Origin: Nocardia nova
GTDB lineage: Bacteria; Actinomycetota; Actinomycetes; Mycobacteriales; Mycobacteriaceae
Assembly (NCBI RefSeq): GCF_002933465.1
Contig: NZ_PSZE01000019.1
Span: forward strand, 1-64,000
DNA length: 64,000 bases
Direction of reading: 5' to 3'
This document shows, piece after piece, positions 18,927-27,576 of the stretch; positions within the stretch are counted from its first letter, which is position 1, and each line of letters starts with the position of its first letter. The notes under the pieces are model-generated. The model saw nothing but the letters and a program-made list of their open reading frames with translations. It ran no database searches and was not told where the DNA came from. Made by a program: the position numbers and the translations under genes.

Positions 18927-19610
18927 GTGAGTACGGAACAGTCGCCACGCATCGCGCCGCTCGAGCCCTTGACGAACGCGCTCGGCGCGCGGCCCTGCGA
19001 AAATGTCGGCTGGTTTCGTTTCTGGTTCGCCGATCAGCGCTGGGAATGGTCGGACGAGGCGGCGCAGATGTACGGGTACCCGAGCGCCGATACCGAGCCC
19101 ACCACCGACCTGCTCATCTCGCACAAACATCCGGACGACCACGCGGAACTGGCGGCCAGCATCGCGGCTTCGGTGAAAACCGGCGAGCCCATCTGTGGTC
19201 AGCACCGCATCGTCGATGCCGGCGGCGAAACCCGCGAGATCATCGTTGTCGGCGAACAACTCACCGACGATGACGGCGCGGTGATCGGGGCCGGCGGATA
19301 TTTCGTCGACGTCACCGAGACGATCGCCGAGGAGCGCAACGATGCGCTGTCGGAGGTACTGCCCGAGGTGATCGAGTCCCGCGCGGTGATCGAACAGGCC
19401 AAGGGCGCGCTGACGCTGGCCTACGGCATCAGTCCCGAACAGGCGTTCCGGGTGCTGAGCTGGCGTTCCCAGGAGACCAACACCAAGCTGCGGGAACTGG
19501 CCGCGCAGTTCGTGCACGAGTTCCGCCGGCTCAACGGGGAGAACACCGCCCTGCGCAGTCGCGTCGACCACATCGTCCTGACCGCCCACCGCCTGATCCC
19601 GCACGACTGA
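18927..19610 (+). CDS. PAS-ANTAR domain RNA-binding antiterminator
   Basis: 227 residues from the GTG at 18927. Residues about 20-135 form a PAS fold (WEWSDEAAQMYGYPSADTEP, DDHAELAASI, GYFVDVTET). The ANTAR domain follows (SRAVIEQAKGALTLAYGISPEQAFRVL), with the conserved AKGAL and Ala/Phe pattern that binds paired hairpins in RNA to stop termination. A sensory PAS joined to ANTAR suggests a ligand- or redox-controlled antiterminator. Its setting beside the sigF signalling block suggests a stress link, but the target RNA is not known. Confidence 0.9.
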   Translation: MSTEQSPRIAPLEPLTNALGARPCENVGWFRFWFADQRWEWSDEAAQMYGYPSADTEPTTDLLISHKHPDDHAELAASIAASVKTGEPICGQHRIVDAGGETREIIVVGEQLTDDDGAVIGAGGYFVDVTETIAEERNDALSEVLPEVIESRAVIEQAKGALTLAYGISPEQAFRVLSWRSQETNTKLRELAAQFVHEFRRLNGENTALRSRVDHIVLTAHRLIPHD

Positions 19611-19626
19611 GCGCCGGTCGGTGCGG

Positions 19627-20643
19627 TCAGGAGGCCGCTTCGGCGACGACGATCTCGCGGGTCGGGCCGGTGCCGACGGCCGTGGCGTGGGCGTCGAAGC
19701 GCACCTCGGTGCGGCCGCGGATGGCGCGATCGCAGCGCTCGGCCAGGTCGTGGCGGTCGGTGCCCGGTTCCTCGATCGGCAGCAGGACGAGTTCGGCGAC
19801 GACGCCCTTGGCGCGCAGGACGCGACGGGCCGAGTCGAGGAAGGTGTCCACCCCGACGAAGCCGGGGACCGTCGACGTCTCGCCGGCGCGGTTCAGATAG
19901 CGCAGCCGGATCGGCTGTACCGGCGTAGCGGTGTCGACCGCTGCCTGGAACAGTGCGGGTCGCAGCCGGCCGTGGGCCCGGCCACACCAGGTGGTGCCCT
20001 CGGGGAACATGCCGATCCGCTCCCCCGCCGCCAGCCGCGCCGACATCGCCACGATCACCTCGGGCAACTGCCGCAACCGCTCTCGATCGATCGGGATCAC
20101 GCGCATGAGCCGGGCCAGCTGCCCCAGCACCGGCCACGACACCAGGTCGCCGCGGGCCACGAAGCCCATCGGCGAGACCGCCGCCAACGCCAGCACATCG
20201 GCCCATCCGACGTGCCCGGCCACCACCAGCAGACCGCGCCCGGAATCACTGGGAGCGCCACCGCCTCGCACCGAACCGTCGTCGACCGCCCCTCGCTCGT
20301 CGACGACTCGCAAAGCGATTCCGCAGCAGCGCAATACGGCCCGTGCGTACCGCCGATGCAAGCCTGTCCGCCGGGCAGCCGGCGTCACCACATTGACCAC
20401 CGGAAACGCAACCAGCAACCCCACCACACCCGCGATCCGCGCCACACTCCGCACCGCGCCCGCGGTATCGGGCACGGCCACACAGCCGGCGCCGCACGGA
20501 CTCGCGGGCATCCATGCGTGCACCGCCGGCGGTGCCGCCATGGGCCGAGGATCGAACGGCGTCTCCGCCGCCGCGCTGACGGGCTCGGCCGCCGCCCGGC
20601 CGGCAGTCTCCGCGCCGCTTCGTACATCGGTTGTCTCGGTCAT
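19627..20643 (-). CDS. Lysophospholipid (1-acyl-glycerol-3-phosphate) acyltransferase
   Basis: 338 residues; its start overlaps the upstream acyltransferase stop (ATGA). The catalytic HX4D motif appears as HVGWADV, and FPEGTTWCG is the acceptor-binding motif of PlsC-type enzymes. One hydrophobic helix (IAGVVGLLVAFPVVNVV) anchors it in the membrane. The first 60 residues are a low-complexity Ala/Pro extension. With the preceding GNAT-type protein it matches the Rv3026c/Rv3027c pair of mycobacteria. It probably acylates a lysophospholipid or a related amino lipid. Confidence 0.88.
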   Translation of the reverse strand: MTETTDVRSGAETAGRAAAEPVSAAAETPFDPRPMAAPPAVHAWMPASPCGAGCVAVPDTAGAVRSVARIAGVVGLLVAFPVVNVVTPAARRTGLHRRYARAVLRCCGIALRVVDERGAVDDGSVRGGGAPSDSGRGLLVVAGHVGWADVLALAAVSPMGFVARGDLVSWPVLGQLARLMRVIPIDRERLRQLPEVIVAMSARLAAGERIGMFPEGTTWCGRAHGRLRPALFQAAVDTATPVQPIRLRYLNRAGETSTVPGFVGVDTFLDSARRVLRAKGVVAELVLLPIEEPGTDRHDLAERCDRAIRGRTEVRFDAHATAVGTGPTREIVVAEAAS

Positions 20644-21608
20644 CGTGCTCCTCCGCCCGTATCGCGGGCCCGCGCGGCATCGGCGTCCGACGCGCGGGCG
20701 TCTGTGCCTTCCGACGCGCGGGCGTCTGTGCCTTCCGACGCGCGGGCGTCTGTGCCCTCCGACGCGCGGGCGTCTGTGCCCTCCGACGCGCGGGCGTCCA
20801 TGGCTCCCGCAGCGCTCTGCAGGCGTTCCAGGTAGCGGGTGTTGATCGTTTCCAGGCCGAGGAGGGCGACGAAATCCGCGACGCCGAAATCCGGGTCGTG
20901 GGCCGGTTCACCGCAGATCTCGGCGCCCAGGCGCAGGTAACCGCGCAGCAGCGGGGGAAGTTTCGGCCGGGCCGGGGCAGCCAGTTCGTCGAGCGCGCGG
21001 CCGTCGACCACGACCGGGCGGTACGGGCGCACGCGACGGGCCGGATCACCGGCGTGCTTGCTCAGCAACAGATCCCGGACCGCGGCCACGTTCGCACCGG
21101 GCGGATCGGCGGGAGTGTCGCGCATCGGAACCGAGACACACCCCATCACCCAGTCGTAGCCGGTGAGCTGGATGTAGTGCAGGATTCCGGCCCACATCAG
21201 CGTCAGCACCGAGCCGTTGCGATGGTCCGGAACCACACAGGCGCGGCCCATTTCGACGATCCGGCGCCCTTCGGGATCCATGGCGCTCAGATCGAATTCG
21301 GTGGCCGTGTAGTACCCGCCGGCCGCGCGCACCTTGTCCGGCGGCAGCATCCGGTAGCAACCGACGAATTCGCCGGAGGCCTCGTCGCGCACCAGCAGAT
21401 GGTCGCAGTGCTCGTCGAACCGGTCGGCGTCCAGGCCCTCGGCGCTGAAGGGAATGTCGAATCCGGGTTCGCCGGCGAACACCCGGTAGCGCAGCCGCTG
21501 CGCGGCCCGGCGATGGTCGAGATCGGAGGACACAACCAGGGAGTACTGTGGCGCCGCCACCCCTGGGCCTGTCGTGCGGGTCGGATTCAGCACGGACGAT
21601 GGCGTCAT
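20640..21608 (-). CDS. OlsB-like GNAT acyltransferase with a repetitive C-terminal tail
   Basis: 322 residues from the ATG at 21608; a GTG at 21695 is also possible, neither with a clear ribosome site. The core is typical of the hemolysin/ornithine-acyl-ACP acyltransferase family: AAQRLRYRVFAGEPGFDIP, DHLLVRDEASGEFVGCYRML, RACVVPDHRNGSVLTLMW. It probably transfers an acyl chain from acyl-ACP to an amine to make an N-acyl lipid that the next gene product acylates again. The last about 40 residues are repeats of DARASEGT, absent from homologues I recall. Confidence 0.86.
   Translation of the reverse strand: MTPSSVLNPTRTTGPGVAAPQYSLVVSSDLDHRRAAQRLRYRVFAGEPGFDIPFSAEGLDADRFDEHCDHLLVRDEASGEFVGCYRMLPPDKVRAAGGYYTATEFDLSAMDPEGRRIVEMGRACVVPDHRNGSVLTLMWAGILHYIQLTGYDWVMGCVSVPMRDTPADPPGANVAAVRDLLLSKHAGDPARRVRPYRPVVVDGRALDELAAPARPKLPPLLRGYLRLGAEICGEPAHDPDFGVADFVALLGLETINTRYLERLQSAAGAMDARASEGTDARASEGTDARASEGTDARASEGTDARASDADAARARDTGGGAR
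20686..20800. repeat. Five in-frame 24-bp tandem repeats at the 3' end of the OlsB-like gene
   Basis: Units start at 20686, 20710, 20734, 20758 and 20782, each TCCGACGCGCGGGCGTC plus seven bases. On the coding (minus) strand they spell DARASEGT four times and a variant. The length is a multiple of three, so changes in copy number keep the frame. Few differences between copies point to recent expansion by slippage. Confidence 0.9.
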
Positions 21609-21836
21609 GGTGTCGATGAAGCCAGGCCGATTCGGCGAGGCGGCGACGTTCGAGTGTCGAGCGAATGCCAGTCCGGTGAACGAGATCCCCGTCACACCGA
21701 ACGTTCACTGCGTCGTTCCCCCGAGTTGGCCCACTCGCCCGAAACCGCCACGTCGGACGCACCGACGCGGCCGCAGTAAGCAGCGGTCAGGCGTTCTCGC
21801 GGGCGAAGCTGCGAGCGCCGACCACCGCCCGGCCGA

Positions 21837-23099
21837 TCACAGCGGGTGGTTCGGATCCCGTTCCGGCAGTGGGCGTTCGGTGATCACCGGGCGGCCCAGC
21901 GGATTGCGGACCCGGCGCTTGGCGGCCTGATAGACCTGAATCGTCTCCGCCGCCACCACATCCCAGGCGAAATCGGCGGTCAGCCGAGCATGGGCCGCGT
22001 ACGCACGCTGCTGTGCCGCGATCGGATCGTCGAGGACGGCTGTCACCGCCTCGACCAGACCGGTCACATCCGCAGGTTCGAACGAAGCCCCGGTGACCCC
22101 GTCGACGACCAGCTCACCGAGCCCGCCCGCGGTGGAGGTCACCAGCGGCGTTCCGGCCGCGGCGGCCTCGAGCGCGACGATGCCGAACGGCTCGTAGCGA
22201 CTGGGCAGCACGATCGCGTCGGCGCCGTGCAGCCAGCCCAGCAGTTCGGCATGGTCCAGGCGGCCTGCGAAATTCACCGCGCGGGCCACCCGATGGACCC
22301 GCGCGCGCTCGCGCAGCCATTCGAACTGCGTGCCCACCCCCGCGATGGTCAGCGTGGCGCCGGGATGTGCGCGCCGGATCCGGGGCAGTGCGGCGATGGC
22401 GTCCTGGACGCCCTTCTCGTATTCGAGCCGGCCCACGTACAGCAGCCGCGGCGGACCCGAACGCGGCGCGCGGTCGCGAAATGTCCACGCCCCCACGTCG
22501 ATTCCGTTGCGGATCACCGTCACCGGCACGAGTTCGGGGCCGTAGAGCTTTTCCACCTCGTCCTGCATCGAGGTCGAACAGGTGATAAGGGCATCGGATT
22601 CGCGAGCCAGCCACCACTCGACCGAATGGACCTGTTTGTTGACCCGGCCCGAGACCCAGCCGCTGTGCCGGCCGGCCTCGGTGGCATGGATGGTCGAGAC
22701 CAACGGCACGTCGTAGTACTCGGCCAGGGCGATCGCCGAATGGGCGACCAGCCAGTCGTGGGCGTGCACCACATCGGGCGTCCAGCCCTCGGCGATACCC
22801 GGTTTGCTCAACGCGATACCGGCGCGGACCATCGCATGGCCCATGGCCAGGGTCCAGGCGAGCATGTCCGCACCGAAGTCGAAGGCGGGCGGATCCTCGG
22901 CGACCGCGACCACCAGCACCCGATCCTCGATGAAGGTGTGGGTGGGATGGGTGGTGGCGTCGGTGCCCATCGGCCGGCGGGCCAGCACCACGACCTCGTG
23001 ACCGGCGGCCGCCAGTTCGACGGCCAGATGATGGACGTGCCGGCCGAGCCCACCGACAACCACCGGTGGGTACTCCCACGACACCATCAAGATCTTCAT
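21837..23099 (-). CDS. GT4-family glycosyltransferase (Rv3032-type alpha-1,4-glucan synthase)
   Basis: 420 residues; the ATG at 23099 overlaps the GH57 stop (ATGA). It has the GT-B fold: N-terminal MKILMVSWEYPPVVVGGLGRH with the ADP/UDP-glucose loop GGLGRH, VVHAHDWL, STIHATE, the C-terminal LLYVGRLEYEKG and the acidic EX7E motif in PSRYEPFGIVALEAAAAG. Mycobacterial Rv3032 extends alpha-1,4-glucan of the methylglucose lipopolysaccharides. The same three-gene operon here supports that role. Confidence 0.92.
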   Translation of the reverse strand: MKILMVSWEYPPVVVGGLGRHVHHLAVELAAAGHEVVVLARRPMGTDATTHPTHTFIEDRVLVVAVAEDPPAFDFGADMLAWTLAMGHAMVRAGIALSKPGIAEGWTPDVVHAHDWLVAHSAIALAEYYDVPLVSTIHATEAGRHSGWVSGRVNKQVHSVEWWLARESDALITCSTSMQDEVEKLYGPELVPVTVIRNGIDVGAWTFRDRAPRSGPPRLLYVGRLEYEKGVQDAIAALPRIRRAHPGATLTIAGVGTQFEWLRERARVHRVARAVNFAGRLDHAELLGWLHGADAIVLPSRYEPFGIVALEAAAAGTPLVTSTAGGLGELVVDGVTGASFEPADVTGLVEAVTAVLDDPIAAQQRAYAAHARLTADFAWDVVAAETIQVYQAAKRRVRNPLGRPVITERPLPERDPNHPL

Positions 23100-24667
23100 G
23101 CCGGTCCTTCTGTTGCTCCCGCCGAGCGGTGACCGACTGCGGGGATGTCCGTACCTCGGGCGTCGAGTCGGCGCGCGTCGAGAGCGGGGAAGAATCCGTC
23201 GGCCGCGTACCATCCTGCCGCCAACTGCCGTGCTTTGGCGAGTTGGCCCGCGGTAACGGCCGCGGCGATCTCGCGGACGGCGTGCGCGTGCTGATGTGCG
23301 CGGTCGCGGGCATATCCCGCGGCGGAGTCCTTGCTGACCATGAACGCCCAGTCGCTGGAGACGGCCAGAATCGCCTCGCGCAGCAATTGGTCGGCGACCG
23401 GATCGCGCAGACCGTCGGACTGCGCGGCCATCTTGTCCAGAGTGTCCAGGGCCGCACGCACGATCTCGGCGTTGAGCTCGACCAGGTCGCGGACCTGATC
23501 ACCGGCCCACACCCGCCAGTCCTTACCCGACCCCCAGGAGGAATCGGCCAGCTCGACGGGTTCGCCGACGAATCCGTCCGCCCGCGCATCGGCCAGGGTG
23601 GCGACGGTGACCCCGGCCTCCGGCAGGGCGCGCAACACCTGTTCCAGCCACTGTGGCCCCTCATGCCACCAGTGGCCGAACAGTTCGGTGTCGAAGGCCG
23701 CCACCACCAGCGCCGGTCGGCCGATCCGCTCGGATTCGGTGATCAATCGTTCGCGTACGGTCGTCACGAAATCGGCGACATCGCGTTCGATCGCCGCCGC
23801 GGCGGCCGCGGGATCATAGGGCGCCTTGTCCGGACCGGCGACCTGCTTGCCGGTGACGCGGGCCGGTTTGAGACCGGTCTCGTCGTCGTAGTGATGGAAG
23901 TCGCGGTAGTGGGCCTGGCCCGGATATCCGGATTTCGGCGACCACACCCGGTAGCTGACCTGCAGATCCCGTCCGAACGCGACCACATCGCTGTCCCGGA
24001 CGGGCCGGCCGAGGGTGGTGTCGCCACGCAGCGCCGGACCGTCGACCATGAAATGCCTCACACCCGCCGCGGCATAGCCCCGTTCCATTCCCGGGGTGAA
24101 GCCGCATTCCGGCGCCCAGATCCCCGCCGGGGTGTGCCCCCAACGATGCCGCGCGTCGGCCAGACCTTCACGCAACTGGAAGTCGCGCAGGCGCGCATCG
24201 AGCAGCGGCTGGAACGGGTGCGCCAGCGGTCCGCCCAGCAGTTCGATCGCCTCGGCGTCGATCAGTTCCCGCCACACCGGCGATCCGCCGTGCCGCCACC
24301 GCTGCTCGAAATCGGCGAGGGCGTCGGCGGCCAGTGCGTGTTCGTAGCCGCCCAGCTCGCGCTTGCCGGCCATCGATGCCTCGTCGGCACGCATCTGCCA
24401 ATTCCCCAGCCAGTGGTGCATCGCCGCCAGCGCGTGCGGATCGTCGAGCTGCGCGGCCAGCACCGGCGTGACGCCGAAGCTGAGCAGATGCGAACGTCCT
24501 TCCGCGGCAAGGGTTCTCAGCACCCGGGCGACCGGCAGATAGGACGCCGCCCACGATTGATACAGCCATTCCTCACCCACCGGCCACCGGCCGTGATGCA
24601 CCAGCCAGGGCAGATGAGAATGCAGGACCAGGCTGAACCGACCCGGCACCGCTCGCGAATCGCTCAC
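23096..24667 (-). CDS. GH57 1,4-alpha-glucan branching enzyme
   Basis: 523 residues. GH57 motifs in order: HSHLPW near the N-terminus, the nucleophile Glu in GIWAPECGFTPGMERG, and the acid Asp in AAFDTELFGHWWHEG. The C-terminal region (SSWGSGKDWRVW, MVSKDSAAGYARDRAH) fits the branching subgroup. It makes alpha-1,6 branches in an alpha-1,4 glucan. Overlaps with the methyltransferase and glycosyltransferase genes show co-translation. This matches Rv3031, needed for branched methylglucose lipopolysaccharide. Confidence 0.93.
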   Translation of the reverse strand: MSDSRAVPGRFSLVLHSHLPWLVHHGRWPVGEEWLYQSWAASYLPVARVLRTLAAEGRSHLLSFGVTPVLAAQLDDPHALAAMHHWLGNWQMRADEASMAGKRELGGYEHALAADALADFEQRWRHGGSPVWRELIDAEAIELLGGPLAHPFQPLLDARLRDFQLREGLADARHRWGHTPAGIWAPECGFTPGMERGYAAAGVRHFMVDGPALRGDTTLGRPVRDSDVVAFGRDLQVSYRVWSPKSGYPGQAHYRDFHHYDDETGLKPARVTGKQVAGPDKAPYDPAAAAAAIERDVADFVTTVRERLITESERIGRPALVVAAFDTELFGHWWHEGPQWLEQVLRALPEAGVTVATLADARADGFVGEPVELADSSWGSGKDWRVWAGDQVRDLVELNAEIVRAALDTLDKMAAQSDGLRDPVADQLLREAILAVSSDWAFMVSKDSAAGYARDRAHQHAHAVREIAAAVTAGQLAKARQLAAGWYAADGFFPALDARRLDARGTDIPAVGHRSAGATEGPA

Positions 24668-25479
24668 GGCTTCACCGCGATGGCGACCAGATCGAGGCTG
24701 GCATCGATCTCCGGATCCCGCGCCGGGACGGCCGAACCGAGGGCCGGGCGCAGTTCGAAATCGTCGGTGTGTACACCGGCCACCGCCGCGGTCAGTTCGG
24801 CGGGCCAGGGTTCACCGGCCAGCGCTCGCTCGATCTGCGCGTCGATGAACGAGCCGCCCCACTGTTCGTCGAGAGCGACCAGCGCCGGGCCGTGATGGAC
24901 CCCGGCCATGACGTCGACGCGAAATCCGGCCTGCTCCAGCAGTTCCGCGAGTTCGGCGGCGTTCAGCTCGCGAGTGTGGAAGGGGTTCAACGGCGTATCG
25001 CGACCGGGCGAGAAGGTGATCCGGTTCGGCGTGCTGATCAGCAGCTGCCCGCCGGGACGCAGCACTCGCAGGCATTCGCGCAGGAATTGACCCTGGTCCC
25101 AGAGATGTTCGATGACCTGGAAGTTCACCACCACGTCGACCGAGGCGTCGTCGAGCGGCAGTTCGGCGAGGTTGCCCTGGATCATCTCGACCCGAGGGTA
25201 GGCCGCGCGCACATGCTCCACCGCGCTGGTGTCGTAGTCCAGGCCGATCACCCGGGCGGCGACGTCGGCGATCATGTTCGCGCCGTAGCCCTCGCCGGAG
25301 CCTGCCTCCAGAACCGTTGCCCCGCCGCATCGTTCGAGCAGGCGTGCGTAGACGATCTCGTGTCGGCGGAACCAGTAGTTCTCCTCCGCGATTCCCGGCA
25401 CGGTCCGTTCGCCGGTCAATGGCAGCGACTCCACCCCGGCAGACTCCCCACTCACCGGGGAGACGACAGCCTCACTCAT
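24664..25479 (-). CDS. SAM-dependent methyltransferase (Rv3030-type)
   Basis: 271 residues from the ATG at 25479. Motif I is VLEAGSGEGYG, with the acidic loop IGLDYD and motif IV VDVVVNFQVIEHLWD. A class I methyltransferase fold. It starts the operon with the GH57 and GT4 enzymes, so the likely substrate is the glucan or its precursor, as proposed for Rv3030. The operon promoter lies in the 210-base gap shared with etfB, where a 22-bp palindrome sits. Confidence 0.88.
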   Translation of the reverse strand: MSEAVVSPVSGESAGVESLPLTGERTVPGIAEENYWFRRHEIVYARLLERCGGATVLEAGSGEGYGANMIADVAARVIGLDYDTSAVEHVRAAYPRVEMIQGNLAELPLDDASVDVVVNFQVIEHLWDQGQFLRECLRVLRPGGQLLISTPNRITFSPGRDTPLNPFHTRELNAAELAELLEQAGFRVDVMAGVHHGPALVALDEQWGGSFIDAQIERALAGEPWPAELTAAVAGVHTDDFELRPALGSAVPARDPEIDASLDLVAIAVKP

Positions 25480-25546
25480 TGGACCGACGTTAGCGGTTGC
25501 CTGTATCACATCGGCGCCCGGACCGGCCATGGAGAACATCACACCA

Positions 25547-25568
25547 TAAGTTACCCGTGAGTAACTTA
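25547..25568. promoter_or_regulatory. 22-bp inverted repeat between the glucan operon and etfBA, candidate TetR-type operator
   Basis: Arms TAAGTTAC and GTAACTTA match perfectly around a six-base centre CCGTGA. It stands in the divergent promoter region, 68 bases from one start and 122 from the other. The GTTAC...GTAAC form resembles operators of TetR repressors of acyl-CoA metabolism in actinobacteria. That would fit control of electron transfer flavoprotein, the electron acceptor of acyl-CoA dehydrogenases. The regulator is not encoded beside it. Confidence 0.55.
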
Positions 25569-25689
25569 ATGTAGGGTAATCTCCCGGACGGAGCTTTAGA
25601 TGTGACGGAGCTTTTCACGTGGACGTACGGCCACCCGATCGTGCGACCCCACTTCACGTGCCACCAGAACAGGAGGTCGACGAAGACCA

Positions 25690-26475
25690 ATGCCGAACAT
25701 CGTCGTACTGATCAAGCAGGTTCCCGACACCTGGTCCGAGCGCAAGCTCAGCGATGGTGACTACACCCTCGACCGGGAGGCGGCCGACGCGATCCTGGAC
25801 GAGATCAACGAGCGTGCCGTCGAAGAGGCTCTGCTGATCAAGGAAGCCCAAGGCGGCGAGGTCACCGTTCTCGCCATGGGTCCCGAGCGCGCCACCGAGG
25901 CCATCCGCAAGGCGCTGTCCATGGGCGCCGACAAGGCCATCCACGTCAAGGACGACGCCATCCACGGCTCCGACGCCGTGCAGACCGCGTGGGTGCTCGC
26001 CGGCGCACTGGGCCAGATCGAAGGCATCGAGCTCGTCATCGCCGGTAACGAGGCCACCGACGGCCGCGCCGGCGCCGTGCCGGCCATCATCGCCGAGTAC
26101 CTGGGCATCCCGCAGCTCACCCACCTGCGCAAGCTGACCGTCGACGGCGACAAGATCTCCGGCGAGCGCGAGACCGACGAGGGCGTGTTCAAGCTCGAGG
26201 CGAACCTGCCCGCCATCGTCTCGGTCACCGAGAAGATCAACGAGCCCCGCTTCCCCTCCTTCAAGGGCATCATGGCCGCGAAGAAGAAGGAAGTGCAGAC
26301 GTTCACCCTGGCCGACCTGGGCATCGACCCGTCGACCGTCGGCGTCGGCAATGCGGGCACCGCAGTCTCCGGTGTCACCCCGAAGCCGCCGCGCACCGCG
26401 GGCGAGAAGGTCGCCGACGAGGGCGAGGGCGGCAACCAGGTCGCGCAGTACCTCATCGGCCAGAAGATCATCTGA
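25690..26475 (+). CDS. etfB: Electron transfer flavoprotein beta subunit
   Basis: 261 residues, with AGGAGG 15-20 bases before the ATG. MPNIVVLIKQVPDTWSERKL, AVEEALLIKE, VLAMGPERATEAIRKALSMGADKAIHV and the signature VIAGNEATDGRAGAVPAIIAE are diagnostic of EtfB/FixA. It pairs with EtfA to carry electrons from acyl-CoA dehydrogenases to the respiratory chain. Codon use is strongly biased to C/G ends, as in highly expressed genes. EtfA follows after 41 bases. Confidence 0.97.
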   Translation: MPNIVVLIKQVPDTWSERKLSDGDYTLDREAADAILDEINERAVEEALLIKEAQGGEVTVLAMGPERATEAIRKALSMGADKAIHVKDDAIHGSDAVQTAWVLAGALGQIEGIELVIAGNEATDGRAGAVPAIIAEYLGIPQLTHLRKLTVDGDKISGERETDEGVFKLEANLPAIVSVTEKINEPRFPSFKGIMAAKKKEVQTFTLADLGIDPSTVGVGNAGTAVSGVTPKPPRTAGEKVADEGEGGNQVAQYLIGQKII

Positions 26476-26516
26476 GCCCACCGAGCGCAATCACCACAGA
26501 CTTCAGGAGAAGCAAC

Positions 26517-27476
26517 ATGGCAGAAGTACTCGTGCTCGTCGAGCACGCCGAAGGTGCGCCCAAGAAGGTAACCACCGAACTCCTCACCGCCGCTCGCACG
26601 CTGGGCACCCCGGCCGCGGTCGTGCTGGGTGCGCCCGGTACCGCCGACAAGCTGGCCGACGCGCTGACCTCGGCCGGTGCCGAGAAGATCTACGTCGCCG
26701 AGTCCGACGACGTCGAGGGCTTCCTGGTCACCCCGAAGGTCGACGTGCTGGCCGGTCTGGTCGAGTCGGCCTCGCCGGCCGCCGTGCTGGTCGCCGCGTC
26801 CGCCGAGGGCAAGGAGGTGTCGGGTCGCCTGGCCGCCCGCATCGGCTCCGGCCTGCTGGTCGACGTCATCGACGTCAAGGAGGACGGTACGGCCGTCCAC
26901 TCCATCTTCGGTGGCGCGTTCACCGTCGACGCCAAGGCCACCGGCGACGTGCCGGTGATCTCGGTGCGCCCGGGCGCGATCGAGGCGGCGCCGCAGGCCG
27001 GCGCCGGCGAAAAGGTAACCGTCGAGGTTCCGGCTCAGGAAGAGGGCGTCACCAAGGTGATCTCCCGCGAGCCCGTCGTCGGTGGCGACCGTCCGGAACT
27101 CACCGAGGCCACCATCGTGGTCTCCGGTGGTCGCGGCGTCGGCAGCGAGGACAACTTCCACAAGGTCGTCGAGCCGCTGGCCGACGCGCTGGGTGCCGCG
27201 GTCGGCGCCTCGCGTGCCGCCGTCGACTCGGGCTACTACCCGGGCCAGTTCCAGGTCGGCCAGACCGGTAAGACCGTGTCGCCGCAGCTGTATGTGGCCC
27301 TGGGCATTTCGGGCGCGATCCAGCACCGCGCCGGCATGCAGACCTCGAAGACCATCGTCGCCGTCAACAAGGACGAAGAGGCGCCGATCTTCGAGATCAG
27401 CGACTACGGCATCGTGGGCGACCTGTTCAACGTCGCGCCGCAGCTGACCGAGGCGGTCAAGACCCACAAAGGCTGA
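26517..27476 (+). CDS. etfA: Electron transfer flavoprotein alpha subunit
   Basis: 319 residues, with AGGAGA seven bases upstream. The C-terminal FAD-binding domain is intact: TIVVSGGRGVGSEDNF, ASRAAVDSGY, QVGQTGKTVSPQLYVALG, GISGAIQHRAGM and VAVNKDEEAPIFEISDYG. It binds the FAD that takes electrons from acyl-CoA dehydrogenases. It ends the etfBA operon just before a strong hairpin. The same gene pair is Rv3029c-Rv3028c in M. tuberculosis, where the neighbours are also shared. Confidence 0.97.
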   Translation: MAEVLVLVEHAEGAPKKVTTELLTAARTLGTPAAVVLGAPGTADKLADALTSAGAEKIYVAESDDVEGFLVTPKVDVLAGLVESASPAAVLVAASAEGKEVSGRLAARIGSGLLVDVIDVKEDGTAVHSIFGGAFTVDAKATGDVPVISVRPGAIEAAPQAGAGEKVTVEVPAQEEGVTKVISREPVVGGDRPELTEATIVVSGGRGVGSEDNFHKVVEPLADALGAAVGASRAAVDSGYYPGQFQVGQTGKTVSPQLYVALGISGAIQHRAGMQTSKTIVAVNKDEEAPIFEISDYGIVGDLFNVAPQLTEAVKTHKG

Positions 27477-27497
27477 TCGAGACCCCTGCAGGGAGTA

Positions 27498-27541
27498 CGG
27501 CTCGCCGAATCGGTACCTCGCGGTATCGGTTCGGCGAGCCG
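27498..27541 (+). terminator. Hairpin terminator after etfA
   Basis: Two 20-base arms, starting CGGCTCGCCGAA and ending TTCGGCGAGCCG, pair with two mismatches around a four-base loop. There is no U run, common in high-GC actinobacteria. It can serve both etfA and the opposite-strand gene that ends at 27577. Confidence 0.75.
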
Positions 27542-27576
27542 TCTGCGTTCCGTCCGCGCCGTTCGGACCGTGCTCT

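Noticed and set aside
25761..27467. 568-codon frame opposite etfB and etfA
   Set aside because: It spans two real genes and their spacer on the opposite strand, with repeated Gly/Asp/Leu/Arg composition typical of shadows.
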